From assembly GCA_020747015.1 (NCBI GenBank), contig JAGTJM010000018.1, positions 496,001-560,000 of the forward strand: a DNA stretch of 64,000 bases, in the 5' to 3' direction. Below, one piece after another: positions 45,674 to 57,684 of this stretch (positions within the stretch are counted from its first letter, which is position 1; the number at the start of each line of letters is the position of its first letter). Origin of the DNA: Pyrenochaeta sp. MPI-SDFR-AT-0127. Lineage: Eukaryota; Ascomycota; Dothideomycetes; Pleosporales; Cucurbitariaceae. Position numbers and translations under genes: made by a program. The notes beneath the pieces are model-generated. The model was not told the origin of the DNA, ran no database searches, and saw nothing but the letters and a program-made list of their open reading frames with translations.

Positions 45674-48600
45674 ATGCGCCAATTCGCGCAGGTTTCTATT
45701 TCGCCATGGGCGAACCCGTACACCGGCGCCGCCGCTGCCCCTGGGAAGAGCTTCTATGCGACCACTACTCCTCAGCCGCTTGCCTATCGGCGGATAGTAT
45801 TACCTCCTGACCCGATATTCTACCACCCAGATATAGAGCAAGTGAAGGGTGAAGATAGTGACGATGATCAAGCAGGTATGCTTGGAGGGTATATCATGCA
45901 CACTAATCTCCGATTGACAATTGACAGACTCCGGAGGCGCCCCTGTTCCCCCCGATACTCCAGATGCTGCACCGCCAGCTCCAGAAGCACCTCCAGCAGA
46001 AGTTGCGGATTCGACACCTCCGCCATCTCCCCCGGCTCCAGATGCGCCTCCAGCTCCTGAGGAAACCCAAGCTACTCCGCCTCCATCAGATGCCCCTCCT
46101 GAAGTCATAGCAAGTGATGTTCTACCTGAGGATTCGCCACAGCCAGAAGCCGCAGTAGCTAGTAGTGCAGATGCAAGTCTGGAAAATGTAGCTATTACTG
46201 AAGACGTCAAGGACGAACCGCCAGGATCAAGCGATGATGGGGAGAAAGCAGTGGATGTACAGCTCGCTCCTCCTTCAACAGAAGACAACGCACCATCGCA
46301 CGATGAGCAGCCTCCACAAAGTGAAGCCCCACCTCCTCCTCCGCCGCCACCACCACCACCACCCATGGACCAAGTACCAGAGCCGGTTGTTGTTGAGAGT
46401 GAGAAGAGTGGTGAGTCCGAGCAGGCCGCTCAAGAGCCCCCAAAGTCCCCTACCGAGAAGTTCGTCCACTTTGCCTCTGACACAAAAGAACCAGACTCAG
46501 GTAAGAAGAAGAAGGACGACAAGAAGAAGCTGATGCTATTCGGTAAGGGTAAGCCGAGAGCATTCGTGCGCATCAGAGAGCCAGCTCCGCCTCCACCTCC
46601 ACCACCTCCACCCAAAGAAGAGAAGAAAAAGAAGCCTGATCCAGTTAGCATCATCAAGAAGAAAGAACGAAGAGCTTCATTACTTTCTGTTTCTTCCGTA
46701 GAAAAGCCAGTTGTAAAGGAAGACTCGCCTGCATCAACAAAGAAGATCGTTAAAGCGGGTGAGCGGAAGAAGAAGAAAGACGACAAGAAGTCCAAGAGCA
46801 AGAAAGACAAAAAGGATCGCAGCCCCCTGCCTGACAATTCATCAATCTCTACAGAAGAACCTGCAACACCTGACGCTCCCGGTAGTGTCGTGACTCTGGA
46901 TTCAGCAGACCTACCATTGGTAGAAGTCATGGGCGAAGAGGCACCTTCGCCGCCGCCACCGCCACCGTCTGATCCTATCGATGAGCCAGCAGGTGTTTCA
47001 GTCACTGAGGCTATGACTGAAACTGAGGAGGCAACCGAAGCTAGTACAGTCAACGAAGAAGAATCTGCTTCACTCAACGAGCCCGCGGCAGAACCTACAA
47101 CCGAGAGCGAAGCTTCACCTCCACCGCCATCTGATGAGCCTGCTATCGATGTGGAAGAGGCACCCTTGAACGAGTCCGCTGCCGATGGTGAGGAAGTGGC
47201 CAAGGACGCTATTCTTATTCAAGAAGTTCTGGCTCCGGGTGGCGAGCCTGCTGAAGCTAGTGCTGAAGCCGAAAGCGATGCCCCTCCACCTTCTCCTCCG
47301 CCTCCACCACCGCCACCTAATGAACCTGCAGTCGAAGAAGAGCAGGTTGCTGTCATTGAAGCAACCAGTGAGGGTGAACAAGCACCTGAAGACACACCAT
47401 CTACCGAAGAAGAATCTCCTTCACCGGATGAGCCTACAACCGAATCAGCTACTGAGAGCGAATCTTCTTTGCCACCGTCGGAACCACCTGTTGATGCTCA
47501 AGACCCTCCTAACGAGGAACGACCGCCTTCTGATATCACTACAGATGAGCCTGAACCAGCTGTTACAGAAAGTGCCTCTGAGCTTGAACCTACTGTGGAG
47601 GATGCGTCCAACGTTGAAATAAACTCTGCTGTTACAAGTGCTCCAGATGAAATTCCTACTTCTGAAGCGGCTACTCCTGCAACTGAAGAGGCTCCTTCTA
47701 CTGATGAGGCTCCTGTAACCGAACAAGCCCCAGTTATTGATGAGGCTCCTGCTGCTGCTGCTGCTGCTGCTCCTGCCGAAGAGACTCCTGTCACCGAAGA
47801 GGCTCCTGCTACTGAAGAGACTCCTACTACCGAAGACACTCATGTAACTGAAGAGACCTCAGTTGTTGATGAAGCTCCTGCTGTTGATGAGGCTCCTGCT
47901 GTTGGTGAGGCTCCTGCTGTTGATGAGGCTCCTGCTGTTGATGAGGCCCCTACCGAAGAGGCTCCTGCAGCTGAAAAAACTCCTGTAATCGAAGAATCTC
48001 CTGCGACTGAAGAGACTCCTGCAATCGAAGAACCTCCTGCAACTGAAGAGAGTCCTGTAATTGAAGAGTCTCCTGCAACTGGAGAGTCTCCCGCACCCGA
48101 AGAGGCTCCTGCAACTGAAGAGTCTCCTGCAACTGGAGAGTCTCCTGCACCCAAAGAGGCTCCTGCAACTGAAGAGTCTCCTGCAGCCGAAGAGACTCCT
48201 GTAACTGAAGAGGCTCCTGTTGTAGCTGAAGAGACTCCTGCCGACGAAGAGACTCCTGCAGCCGAAGAGACTCCTGTAACCGAAGAGACTCCTGCAACCG
48301 AAGAAACTCCTGTAACCGAAGAAACTCCTACCGCTGAAGAGACTCCTGCTGTAACTAAAGAGTCTCCTGCAACCGAAGAGACTCCTATAACCGAAGAGGC
48401 TCCTGTTATAACTGAAGAGACTCCTGCCGCTGAAGAGAATCCTGCTGTAACTAAAGAGTTTCCTATAGCTGAAGAGGCTCCTGTTACAACTAAAGAGACT
48501 CCTGCCGCTGAAGAGACTCCCGTAACTGAAGAGACTCCTGCAACCGAAGAGGCTCCTGCAGCCGACGAGACTCCTGCAGCCGAAGAGACTCCTGTAACCG

Positions 48601-51600
48601 AAGAGACTCCTGTAACCGAAGAGGCTCCTGTTGTAACTGAAGAGACTCCTGCAGCCGACGAGACTCCTGCAACTGAAGAGACTCCTGCAACTGAAGAGAC
48701 TCCTGTAACTGAAGAGGCTCCTGTTGTAGCTGAAGAGACTCCTGCCGACGAAGAGACTCCTGCAGCCGAAGAGACTCCTGTAACTAAAGAGTCTCCTGCA
48801 ACCGAAGAGACTCCTGCAGCCGACGAGACTCCTATAACTGAAGAGACTCCTGCAACCGGAGAGACTCCTGCAACCGGAGAGACTCCTGCAACCGAAGAGA
48901 CTCCTGCCGCTGAAGAGACTCCTATTACTAATGAGGCTCATACTACCGAAGAAGCTCCAGTTATTGATGAGCCTCCTGCAACTGAAGAATCGCCTGCGAC
49001 TGAAGTTTCTCTTTCTGTCGATAATGTTCCCGCCACAGACATTTCCACTTCTGTAGATGCTCTTCGCACTGAAGAAGAGTCTACTGTAGAATGTACCTCC
49101 CTATCGGAACAGGATAGACAAAGTGATTCACCTGACCAGCCCATCTGTGAGGGTGCTGAAAGTAATTCGAAGAAAGCGAAGAGGAAAAAGAAATCCAAGA
49201 AAGGCAAGGGCACTACAACAACAACAAAAGAAGTTCCCCCAGAGTGCTCAGCTGTGGAGACGAAATCTATTACACAAGATCATGTGGAAGCTCAAGATAT
49301 CGTGGTGACAGAGACGGTTATGGCGATGGAGGCTGAAACTCCTCAGAACACGAAAGAAGGCCAAGAGGTAATACCGTCAAACGATGGCAAAGTGGATAAA
49401 AATGAGCCTGGTCTTAGCGAGGTGCCAGAGTCAGTGGCTGATGTGGAATCCACTGACATTTCCCTGGTGCAAAGTAGTGAGGCAGCACGTATCTCTGCTG
49501 AGGCTGAGGGTGATTTGCACGCTATGACTGACCTGGCCAGTACCACGGTAGGTGAAAAAGAGATCAATCACTCAGAAAACGCACACATCGATGAGCCCAC
49601 AGGTGCGCAGGACTGCGATGCCGGTGAAAGCGGCGAGCACGCTCAAGAATTTGTATCAGAAGAAGCTGCAGATGCACCAAACCAGCCCACAGGTATGTAC
49701 TTGTTTCTATACTCTTTGATTCTTATGTCAAGTCTTACGACGTTTTTTGGTTTCGATGTATTGCCCCACACTTTGTTTGAGTACTTCGATGCACGAGTCG
49801 GGTTGGGCTGGCCCATGGACTTTGCATCACGGACCACCCTATTGGGCACCACAATTGTTTTATTGGTCACATTGACCAACACTTTTTGGTCCCACTACAC
49901 CTTACTTATCCTTTCTTATCGTCACGTGGGTCGTTTCTGTTGAGTCAGGTTTTCGGGCTGCAATGCATGCATGTAATCTGCCGCAAAACTTGACGCGAGT
50001 GGTTTTTCTGCGCGCTAGCCCGACGTCGTGCATATCTCTTGATTCCCGACATCTCCGTCTCACTTCAGCTTTACTTTTATTCATGCCCACTTCTCTATTT
50101 GTCTGCGAATACTGCAGGGTCCACCTGTTACGTTGTACAAGAACCGTCTATTCAAATTGTACATTGATGGTGCGACTAACTTTTAGCACTAGAAGCATTG
50201 GTGGTAGATAATCAAGACATTAACGAGCCATGCGCGGGCATGTCAAATGATACAGAAAGCGATCCAGACTCGAACCTGGTTTTGAATGACGCTGACACGT
50301 CCGTCGAAAATTTACAAAGCGAGAACCTTTCTGCGGATGATCCCGCTCTACCAGAAAGCGAGAACATCGAAGTAGACGCTATTGAACCTATGCCAAGCGA
50401 ACATGAAGGTGCCATTGCTCAAGAGACAGCATTGACGGAAGACAAACAAGATTCTACAAGCGATATGCCTGAAGATATCGTTTCGATTGATGTAGGTGCA
50501 ACTATGAAACTGGCGTGCCAAATATATTTCCTTGCAAACTGAGACGCCGTTCACCTTAATATTAGAGAATTGTATTAACTGAATATAGGCTCCTCAAAGT
50601 GGTGCTTCTGAAAGCAAGGAGGCTGAGGTTGCAGTAGGCGCCGTAGCAGAAGTTGAACCCGTTGTTGCTGGTTCCAGTCATACAGCAGACGATTTTTCAG
50701 AAGGCGAAAATGAATCTACAATCACCGAGACCTCTACTGGTAGCACTGAGGCGGACCAGTCTATTGCATCCGCCGAAGGTGATACCGACTCAGCCACGAC
50801 AACGGATGAAGTCAGAAATCTTGAGCAAAACGAGATCACTGATCCCACAACGATCCTCGAGCCACCGCCAGCATCAGATCCTGTGCCAGACACGATAGTT
50901 GACGCACCTGGAGTGGTAGCTGAGAATGGTTCAGATACTCAGCCTGCACATATTGAACCAACACAGATTGAAGTAAATACCGACGCTCCACAAGACGAGG
51001 CTGCTTCCGACCTCCCACCAGAAGATCATACAGAAGACACTATGGATGATCAATTACCAGGCACCCATGAAGAACCTGAAGCAAGCTCAGACAACATTGC
51101 TGAAGCCGAACAAGAAGAGACTGCATCTGCAGACGTCCCTCAACCTGCAGAGTCTCCGAGTCATGATGGAGTGCAGGAAAGCCCTGAGCCTGAAGATTCC
51201 ATTGCGGCTAAGCAAGCTGCGCCTGGAGCTGAAACCTCTGCAGAGAACAAGGACAGCGAGGACCAAACTGGACCAAATAAGGAAACTTCTGAAGGCGAAA
51301 CTACCGAAACGGTAGACAGGGAACATGGTACCATCGACGAAAATCCGACAGCAGAAAGCCAGCCAAATGGAAACGTTGAAAATTCCGAGCAACTTGGATC
51401 AGCCTCGCAGGAACCAGAGGCATCTGAAACTTCGCATCCAGAGGTAGTTCAGCTTTCTGATCAGCCAATTGAACCTACAGATGAAGTCCCAAACAATACT
51501 TCTGAGCTCGCTTTAGCACCAGAGAATGTTGTCACGGCTCAGGAGCCGACACCAGTACAGGAAGAGGATCCTTTGTCAGCTCTAGAGATGGATGAAGTGC

Positions 51601-54600
51601 AGCCCGCAACTCCAGTCGCGGAAAGTCTTCGCGAAACGGAAAACGACGACGTAGAAGTATCACCTGCTGAAGAAAGCAAGCCAGATGACCAGCCATCTGA
51701 AGCTTCGCCGGAGAACATGGAAAGCCTCGCGAATACGGAGGCTGAGAACAAGACCGAACCAAGTGGAGATGTCCCATCCGAGGCTGAAAGTCCAAACTTA
51801 GATACCGTACAAGAGAACATTGTCAACAATGCTGCAGATGTAGTAGAAGATGTGACAGTGGTGGAAAATCCAACGAGCGAGGATACTTCTGTGGAGCCAA
51901 CCGAAGGACTAACTTCAATTGACGAGGCGGTCGTTGATGAAGCGCAGCCAGCGACAGAGTCAACACAAAACCACGATCAGCCACCCAAAGACCCACCAGC
52001 GGATCCTTTAACAGAAGACTTAACGCCCCCAGAGCCAGAGGCATTATCTCAATCTGAGCCTGTCGCTGCCGAGGAGGCGTCTACAGAAGCGGAAACGACG
52101 CAAGGTGCTGAACCCGTTGTTGAAGCAGAATCCTCTCCAAGCCTAGATACCGTACCAGAACCTGCACCTCCAGCAGAGGAAGAGTCCACACCTCCAGCAG
52201 AGGAAGAGTCTACACCTCCAGCAGAGGAAGAGTCCACACCTCCAGCAGAGGAAGAGCCTGCACCTCCAGCAGAGGAAGAGCCCACACCTCCAGCAGAGGA
52301 CGAGCCTGCACCTCCAGCAGAGGAAGAGTCCACACCTCCAGTAGAGGAAGAGCCTGCGCCTCCAGCAGAGGAAGAGTCCACACCTCCAGCAGAGGACGAG
52401 CCTGCGCCTCCAGCAGAGGAAGAGCCTGCACCTCCAGCAGAGGAAGAGCCCACACCTCCAGCAGAGGACGAGCCTGCACCTCCAGCAGAGGAAGAGTCCA
52501 CACCTCCAGCAGAGGACGAGCCTGCGCCTCCAGCAGAGGAAGAGCCTGCACCTCCAGCAGAGGAAGAGCCCACACCTCCAGCAGAGGACGAGCCTGCACC
52601 TCCAGCAGAGGAAGAGTCCACACCTCCAGCGGAGGAAGAGTCTACACCTCCAGTAGAGGAAGAGCCTGCGCCTCCAGCAGAGGAAGAGTCCACACCTCCA
52701 GCAGAGGACGAGCCTGCGCCTCCAGCAGAGGAAGAGCCTGCACCTCCAGCAGAGGAAGAGCCTGCACCTCCAGCAGAGGAAGAGTCCACACCTCCAGCGG
52801 AGGAAGAGTCTACACCTCCAGTAGAGGAAGAGCCTGCGCCTCCAGCAGAGGAAGAGTCCACACCTCCAGCAGAGGACGAGCCTGCGCCTCCAGCAGAGGA
52901 AGAGCCTGCACCTCCAGCAGAGGACGAGCCTGCACCTCCAGCAGAGGAAGAGTCCACACCTCCAGCAGAAGACGAGCCTGCGCCTCCAGCAGAGGAAGAG
53001 TCCACACCTCCAGCAGAGGAAGAGCCTGCGCCTCCAGCAGAGGAAGAGTCCACACCTCCAGCAGAGGACGAGCCTGCGCCTCCAGCAGAGGAAGAGCCTG
53101 CACCTCCAGCAGAGGAAGAGCCCACACCTCCAGCAGAGGACGAGCCTGCACCTCCAGCAGAGGAAGAGTCCACACCTCCAGCAGAAGACGAGCCTGCGCC
53201 TCCAGCAGAGGAAGAGTCCACACCTCCAGCAGAGGACGAGCCTGCGCCTCCAGCAGAGGAAGAGCCTGCATCTCCAGCAGAGGAAGAGCCCACACCTCCA
53301 GTAGAGGAAGTTGCTGCTGAAGTAATTCCGTCCAACGATCCTGCTCCGAGCGATGATATCCAAAACCAGACGCAACCCGCACCTGATGACTCTACCCCAA
53401 AGGAAAGAGATTTTGCAGTAATAGATGAACCCGCATCGGCAACTCCCACAAGAGAGAGACACCACCGCCGCCATTCGCATACGCAACGTGACAGCAAGCA
53501 TAGTTCACACCGAAGACGTGAAAGTGAGGCGAGTGTCAAGGAACGACCTACATTTCCAGGCATGGCAATGCTTGCGGCTGCGAAACTGGCAGGTGCAGCT
53601 AAGAGCAAACGTCGTGACAGTATGACGGATCGTGATATGGCGAGAGGTAAAGACCGAGTCCGGGAAATGGAGAAAACAAGCAGCAGTAGTGACAAGGAGC
53701 GAGCTTATCCAGAGCACCGTTCGCGCCGTCATCGCGAAAGTAGAGGAGATGATAAGTACAGCAAACGTCGCACTTTAGAGGAGATGGAAGCAGAGGCGGA
53801 TCGGCGTAAGCGCCATGAAGCTCGAAGGGCTGAAAAAGAGCGTTTTGCGGCAGAAGAGGCAATTAGAGCTGAACAAGCGGCAGCTAGAGCACAAGAGGAG
53901 GACGAGGCAAGACGACAAGAGCGCCGTGAGCTGCGACGCGCGGCGAAACAGGCAGAAGAGGAAAAATTGATAAAGGAAGAAGAAGAAAGGCGCATTCGAC
54001 ATGAGAAACGGCGTCAAAAGCACGAAGCTGACAAGGAAGCAAAACGATTAGAGCGCGAGAAGGTTGAGCAAGCAGAAAGAGATGACCAGGAAGCACGCAG
54101 ATTACGACGACAGAGAAGGGCCGAGCGGGAGAATGGCAAATCAACGGCTCCGAAAACCAAAGAACAACCGATTGAGGTACCTCGAGATGCTGCTCGTCGA
54201 GCAGCGGAAGATGACGACGATACTGCCACACCACCGTCGCCTCAAGTGGCTATTGAGTCACCTCGCCCACCGCGAAGACGCATGAGCACTCGTGAAGCCC
54301 CTCCAACCGCTAAACGCAATAGCCTCTTTGGTGGCATTTCTCTGTTTGGTCGATCGAAGACAGATCCTGTTCTATCGACTTCGAAAACTATCAAGCCAGT
54401 TCCTCGCGTACGAAGTGACCCAGCTGAAGTACCTGAAAGTCCAGTCCAAGCTCTTCGTAAGAAAAAGGAACGGCCAACAAGCAGCCATCAATCATCCAAC
54501 GACAGCCGCGACCGCACTGACCGTCCCCAACGTAGCCGACGGCACTCGCACCATCAGCGTCGTCAGTTCAAATCAACTGAAGATGAAGCGGAGTATTATA

Positions 54601-55127
54601 GAAAGAAGGAAGCCCGGAGATCCATGCGTCCTAGAGAGCACGAAATGTCTGGGGGTCGTGACGGAGGAGTGTCATTACCACAATACATTGATGACACACC
54701 TATACCCCCACCAACCACTTCCGAGCCTGCACGCGAGCTTGAGCCGGAGCCGGAGCCGGAGCCAGAGCCAGAGCCAGAGCCAGAGCATATTGAACGCGCA
54801 CATTCGCCATTGATAGACGATGCTGCCGCCGTGGTGGGCGTAGCGTCTGTCTCCTCAGCGGAGCGTCGCGAACGGCGACGTAGCAAGCGTACCCCAGCGA
54901 CAGATGAAAGGCAGAAGACTCGACGCAATTCTGTCAGCGAGAAAGAACGACCCGTCAGTCGACGTGTCGAATCTGATCGCCCTCGCCCGCGAGAGCGCGG
55001 AGAGGAGCGCCCCAGACCTCGAAGAGGTGAGACGGAGCGCAAGAGCAGCGGAAGTCATAGGAAGAAGAGAGAGGAGACAGGGGGATTGAAGAGTTTGTTT
55101 GGGGGTTTGGGAAAGCGGTTTTCATGA
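45674..55127 (+). CDS. Giant acidic Pro/Glu repeat protein with C-terminal coiled coil
   Basis: Exons 45674-45875, 45928-49692, 50187-50491 and 50589-55127 join in frame to about 2,936 aa. The third-frame joins agree exactly (phase 1, 1, 0). The N-terminus (ISPWANPYTG, YRRIVLPPDPIFYHPD) is ordered and non-repetitive. A poly-Pro run (about residues 201-212) and Lys-rich blocks follow. Residues ~650-1088 are TPVTEE-type hexapeptide repeats; ~1950-2332 are PPAEEEPA-type octapeptides. Residues ~2485-2620 form a charged Arg/Glu/Ala coiled coil, then SLFGGISLFGRSK, an EP dipeptide run and a final SLFGGLGKRFS. No known domain is recognised. It is probably a cytoplasmic scaffold or tether; giant low-complexity tethers such as leashin of Woronin bodies are a precedent, but homology is not shown. 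The second intron (494 bp) is unusually long. Confidence 0.7.
47680..48990 (+). repeat. Coding 18-bp tandem repeat (TPVTEE-type)
   Basis: About 1.3 kb of tandem ACTCCTGTAACCGAAGAG-like units encode T-P-[AV]-[TA]-[ED]-E hexapeptides, with scattered variants (APVVAEE, SPATGE). Unit changes keep the frame. It lies within exon 2 of the giant gene. Confidence 0.8.
52154..53310 (+). repeat. Coding 24-bp minisatellite (PPAEEEPA-type)
   Basis: About 48 copies, estimated from the span, of a 24-bp unit encode octapeptides PPAEEEPA, PPAEEEST, PPAEDEPA and PPAEEEPT. Units are nearly identical and arranged in higher-order blocks of several units, a sign of recent unequal exchange. It lies in exon 4 of the giant gene and opens long frames on the other strand that are shadows. 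Confidence 0.85.
54740..54786 (+). repeat. Coding 6-bp microsatellite (Glu-Pro)
   Basis: GAGCCG/GAGCCA units run in tandem and encode a Glu-Pro dipeptide series within the C-terminal part of the giant protein. Confidence 0.8.
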
Positions 55128-55713
55128 TTGAAACACGTTATATGGAAGATTTAACAAGATGGAAGGGTTCTTCACTGAACGCGGTGTTTCGGCTTGGGTT
55201 GGACGCTTTATACCATAAGGATTTTCTTGGCCTTGGCTTTTCGGAGTTATGCATAACATGGGTGGTCTTCTGTACTTGTACGCTTGTATGCCTTTTCTTG
55301 GCCGTGTTTCTTTATACTGTCACGATGAATGTGGTGAGCTGCGAAGCACCTCGGGGACACGGCTCCTGATACATGATTGTAATGAGATATGAATGCTAAA
55401 CTTATCACAAATATGTCGTATCACCTGTTTTGAAGCTAATCTATGGTCCTTTTCCCGAGGGGTACACTATGGAGCGCCTGTTAAGTTTTGTCACTAGTTT
55501 GTGACCAAACAAACATAAGACTTGATGGCGCTAGGCGTGTGTGTTCATCTGTAGAATTTTATCACTCGCACATACAGAACAAACAGTAAAGGAAAAAAGT
55601 CAGAAAATGACTGTAAATTTATATCATAAAAATGCTAACAAGGAGATATATAAGCATTGACATGGAGTTTGACCCGGAATTTGAGATGACCCGGGGCTAG
55701 AAACACCAGATTT
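55128..55713. other. Intergenic region, 586 bp
   Basis: This is the space between the convergent ends of the giant gene and the small gene at 55714. It is AT-rich toward 55600 and probably holds the two 3' untranslated regions. No gene is seen. Confidence 0.5.
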
Positions 55714-56168
55714 TCACACCTTTGGCTGCACAAAAGCCTGTAGAGCTCGTACAGCTTCCTCTATAGTATCAGAACCATTGGGAGTAGAGCTCAAGAGCTT
55801 TGTTTCTGTTTCACCAACCCCTGTCCAGAGTTCAGCTTTGTAGCGCTCATCCGACGGAAGTGGTTCTTTTTGATACATTACGACTACGATTATGTTGTCC
55901 TTATATTCTGGATGCAGGGTCTTTTATTCCTTTAGATAATTATTTAGCAATGTTGAGCTGATTACCCGGTCGCAGAGAGATACTCACCTTGAATGCTGTG
56001 CGCGAGTTTTCTCGCCCCCTCTGGCCAGCTTTTCTGTTCGGGACCACCTTTCCATCCACCAGATTGAGCCTTGACTTTTCCTTCAGCTGCATCCTGGTTT
56101 GAAGTATCAAGAGGTTGTAAATTCTCCTTTTCCTGCTGTAGTTGATTGATTTTGTCGAGTCCAGCCAT
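55714..56168 (-). CDS. Small two-exon orphan protein, about 124 aa
   Basis: Exons 55988-56168 and 55714-55907, with an 80-bp intron (GTGAGT..CCAG), join in frame. The start is the ATG at 56168 (MAGLDKINQLQQEKE); the open frame upstream of it has no ATG. Exon 1 is Gln/Glu/Lys-rich with WKGGPEQKSWPEGARKLAH; exon 2 gives a strand-like DNIIVVVMYQKE followed by GVGETETKLLSS and a terminal helix. It appears to be a small soluble protein. No family is recognised; the exon 2 join was chosen because it keeps the frame and a hydrophobic core strand. Confidence 0.55.
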
Positions 56169-57684
56169 GTTTTTGGCGCGGATAGGTAGCAACTCAGATT
56201 ACTGATCGAACTTTCAATTTTAGATTCACACGAAATGTTTTATGGTTTATGGAAGTATGATTAAGAAGTCTGGCTTTTTATGTGATTACTGAGTCAACAG
56301 AATAGTCGGTGCTCTGTGAGTGTTCATCCTTTGACATTGCGTGCGAGTGGTAGACGTTGTGAGTGAGCGAATTGTCATTTTCTTGACAGTCATGACGGCT
56401 CTACCTTGGATTATCGGACCATACTGAGAAGCATGAGTTCTTTTATTTGCCTCTATGCATGTTTAAATTGGCTGTACGTTGGTATAAGCATGATCTCGGT
56501 AGTACATCCCGCTTGGTTACCTCCATCGATTGTACAGTCCCCCGATAAGGCGAAATCTTCCCCACGTCATATTATTCCGAGAGATCAGAAAGAAATCCAG
56601 ATGCCATTTCTTTTAGCATTTGAACAGCCCTCTGATGCGTGTTATTTCTTAGCTTTAGTTGTAGCGCACATGTATCGCACCCAAGCTGTGAAGGTGGAAG
56701 CGGATGCTCGTAATTCAGACTTAGTTCGGGAATATTCTACGGTATGTGAACACTGTGAGCATTATGAAAAGTTTGACATCTGTAGATCCATTACAGGGGG
56801 AGTCACGTTACACAGGTTTGATTAGGTCCGATGACTCTAGCGTAGACTTGCACGAGAGGGAGTATGTCAGGCCTTGTTGGGGTGTTAAGATCGCGAGGAG
56901 GTATGCGAAGCAGTAGTCACGTTTGCTTGGCCATTTATGGGGCCCTGGTCAGGGTGCGGGTTTCATCGGAGATTGTGGTTCATGAGTTTGCGGTGCGGCT
57001 GAGAGTAATATCTAGCATGCAGATCTGATCTACACCCAAAAATAGCGTAGCGCAGCACGACGATCTGAGAACTTGACCACCCCACCCGTCCTCCGCGCAC
57101 ATTATACCTGCAACATCTTCTTAATTTCCGAAGATCAGTCTGTCAGATAGACAGTCTATGCAGATGGCTCCTTCGGATCGCGGCGCATCCTGAGGCCATT
57201 CCAGTCTGAGCTTCTCGCGTTGCCTCGCATCCTGATACACAGCTTGGCAGGGTTCAGCCAATGAGGCTGCAATAGAATGTATTCTAGTTTTAGTTGGTGA
57301 TCTGGCACATACAACGTAAGGATCATGATGTGATGAGTGCCTAAGGAATGGAGCTCATTGGTAGTATAGAGAGAAAAGTACACATAACGGGAGGACCTGC
57401 AGTTGGGCTGTCAGTGTGGCTTAAACATCTTGTACCTGCCGTGATCTTCGAACTCTATGTCAAGGCAAGTTTTGAATTGACACCTACTCCTGTATTTAGA
57501 CCTTCGCTTGGCCCGAATGCTGAACGCGAAATACGGTCAAGAGTACATCTATGGGTTTACACGACGTAGGCTGTGAATAGCTCTTGGCCCCATTCCCTGG
57601 CCCCATCAACCTTCTTTAAAGTACACATTCGCTTCATTATTCTCTCATTCAGTGAAACCAGTCCTTCATCACACACTCTTTACC
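56169..57684. other. Intergenic region, 1.5 kb, with one doubtful frame
   Basis: A plus-strand frame from ATG 56433 to 56825 (130 aa; MSSFICLYACLNWLYVG and CEHCEHYEKFDIC) has a hydrophobic start and two Cys pairs, but lacks family features and is likely chance. The rest is the promoter side of the small minus-strand gene and of the secreted protein at 57685. Confidence 0.4.

Noticed and set aside
47859..48941. Minus-strand frame of about 360 codons with RSLFSYRSLFGCRSL-like units
   Set aside because: Shadow of the 18-bp coding repeat on the plus strand; the same argument applies.
52049..53695. Long minus-strand frame of 548 codons rich in Ser/Gly/Ala
   Set aside because: It is the reverse complement of the 24-bp minisatellite, whose period is a multiple of three and keeps every frame open. 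It has no start context or introns and only repeat-derived composition.
56433..56825. Plus-strand frame of 130 codons with a hydrophobic start
   Set aside because: No family features, weak start context and an unremarkable length for chance; kept only as a note in the intergenic entry.
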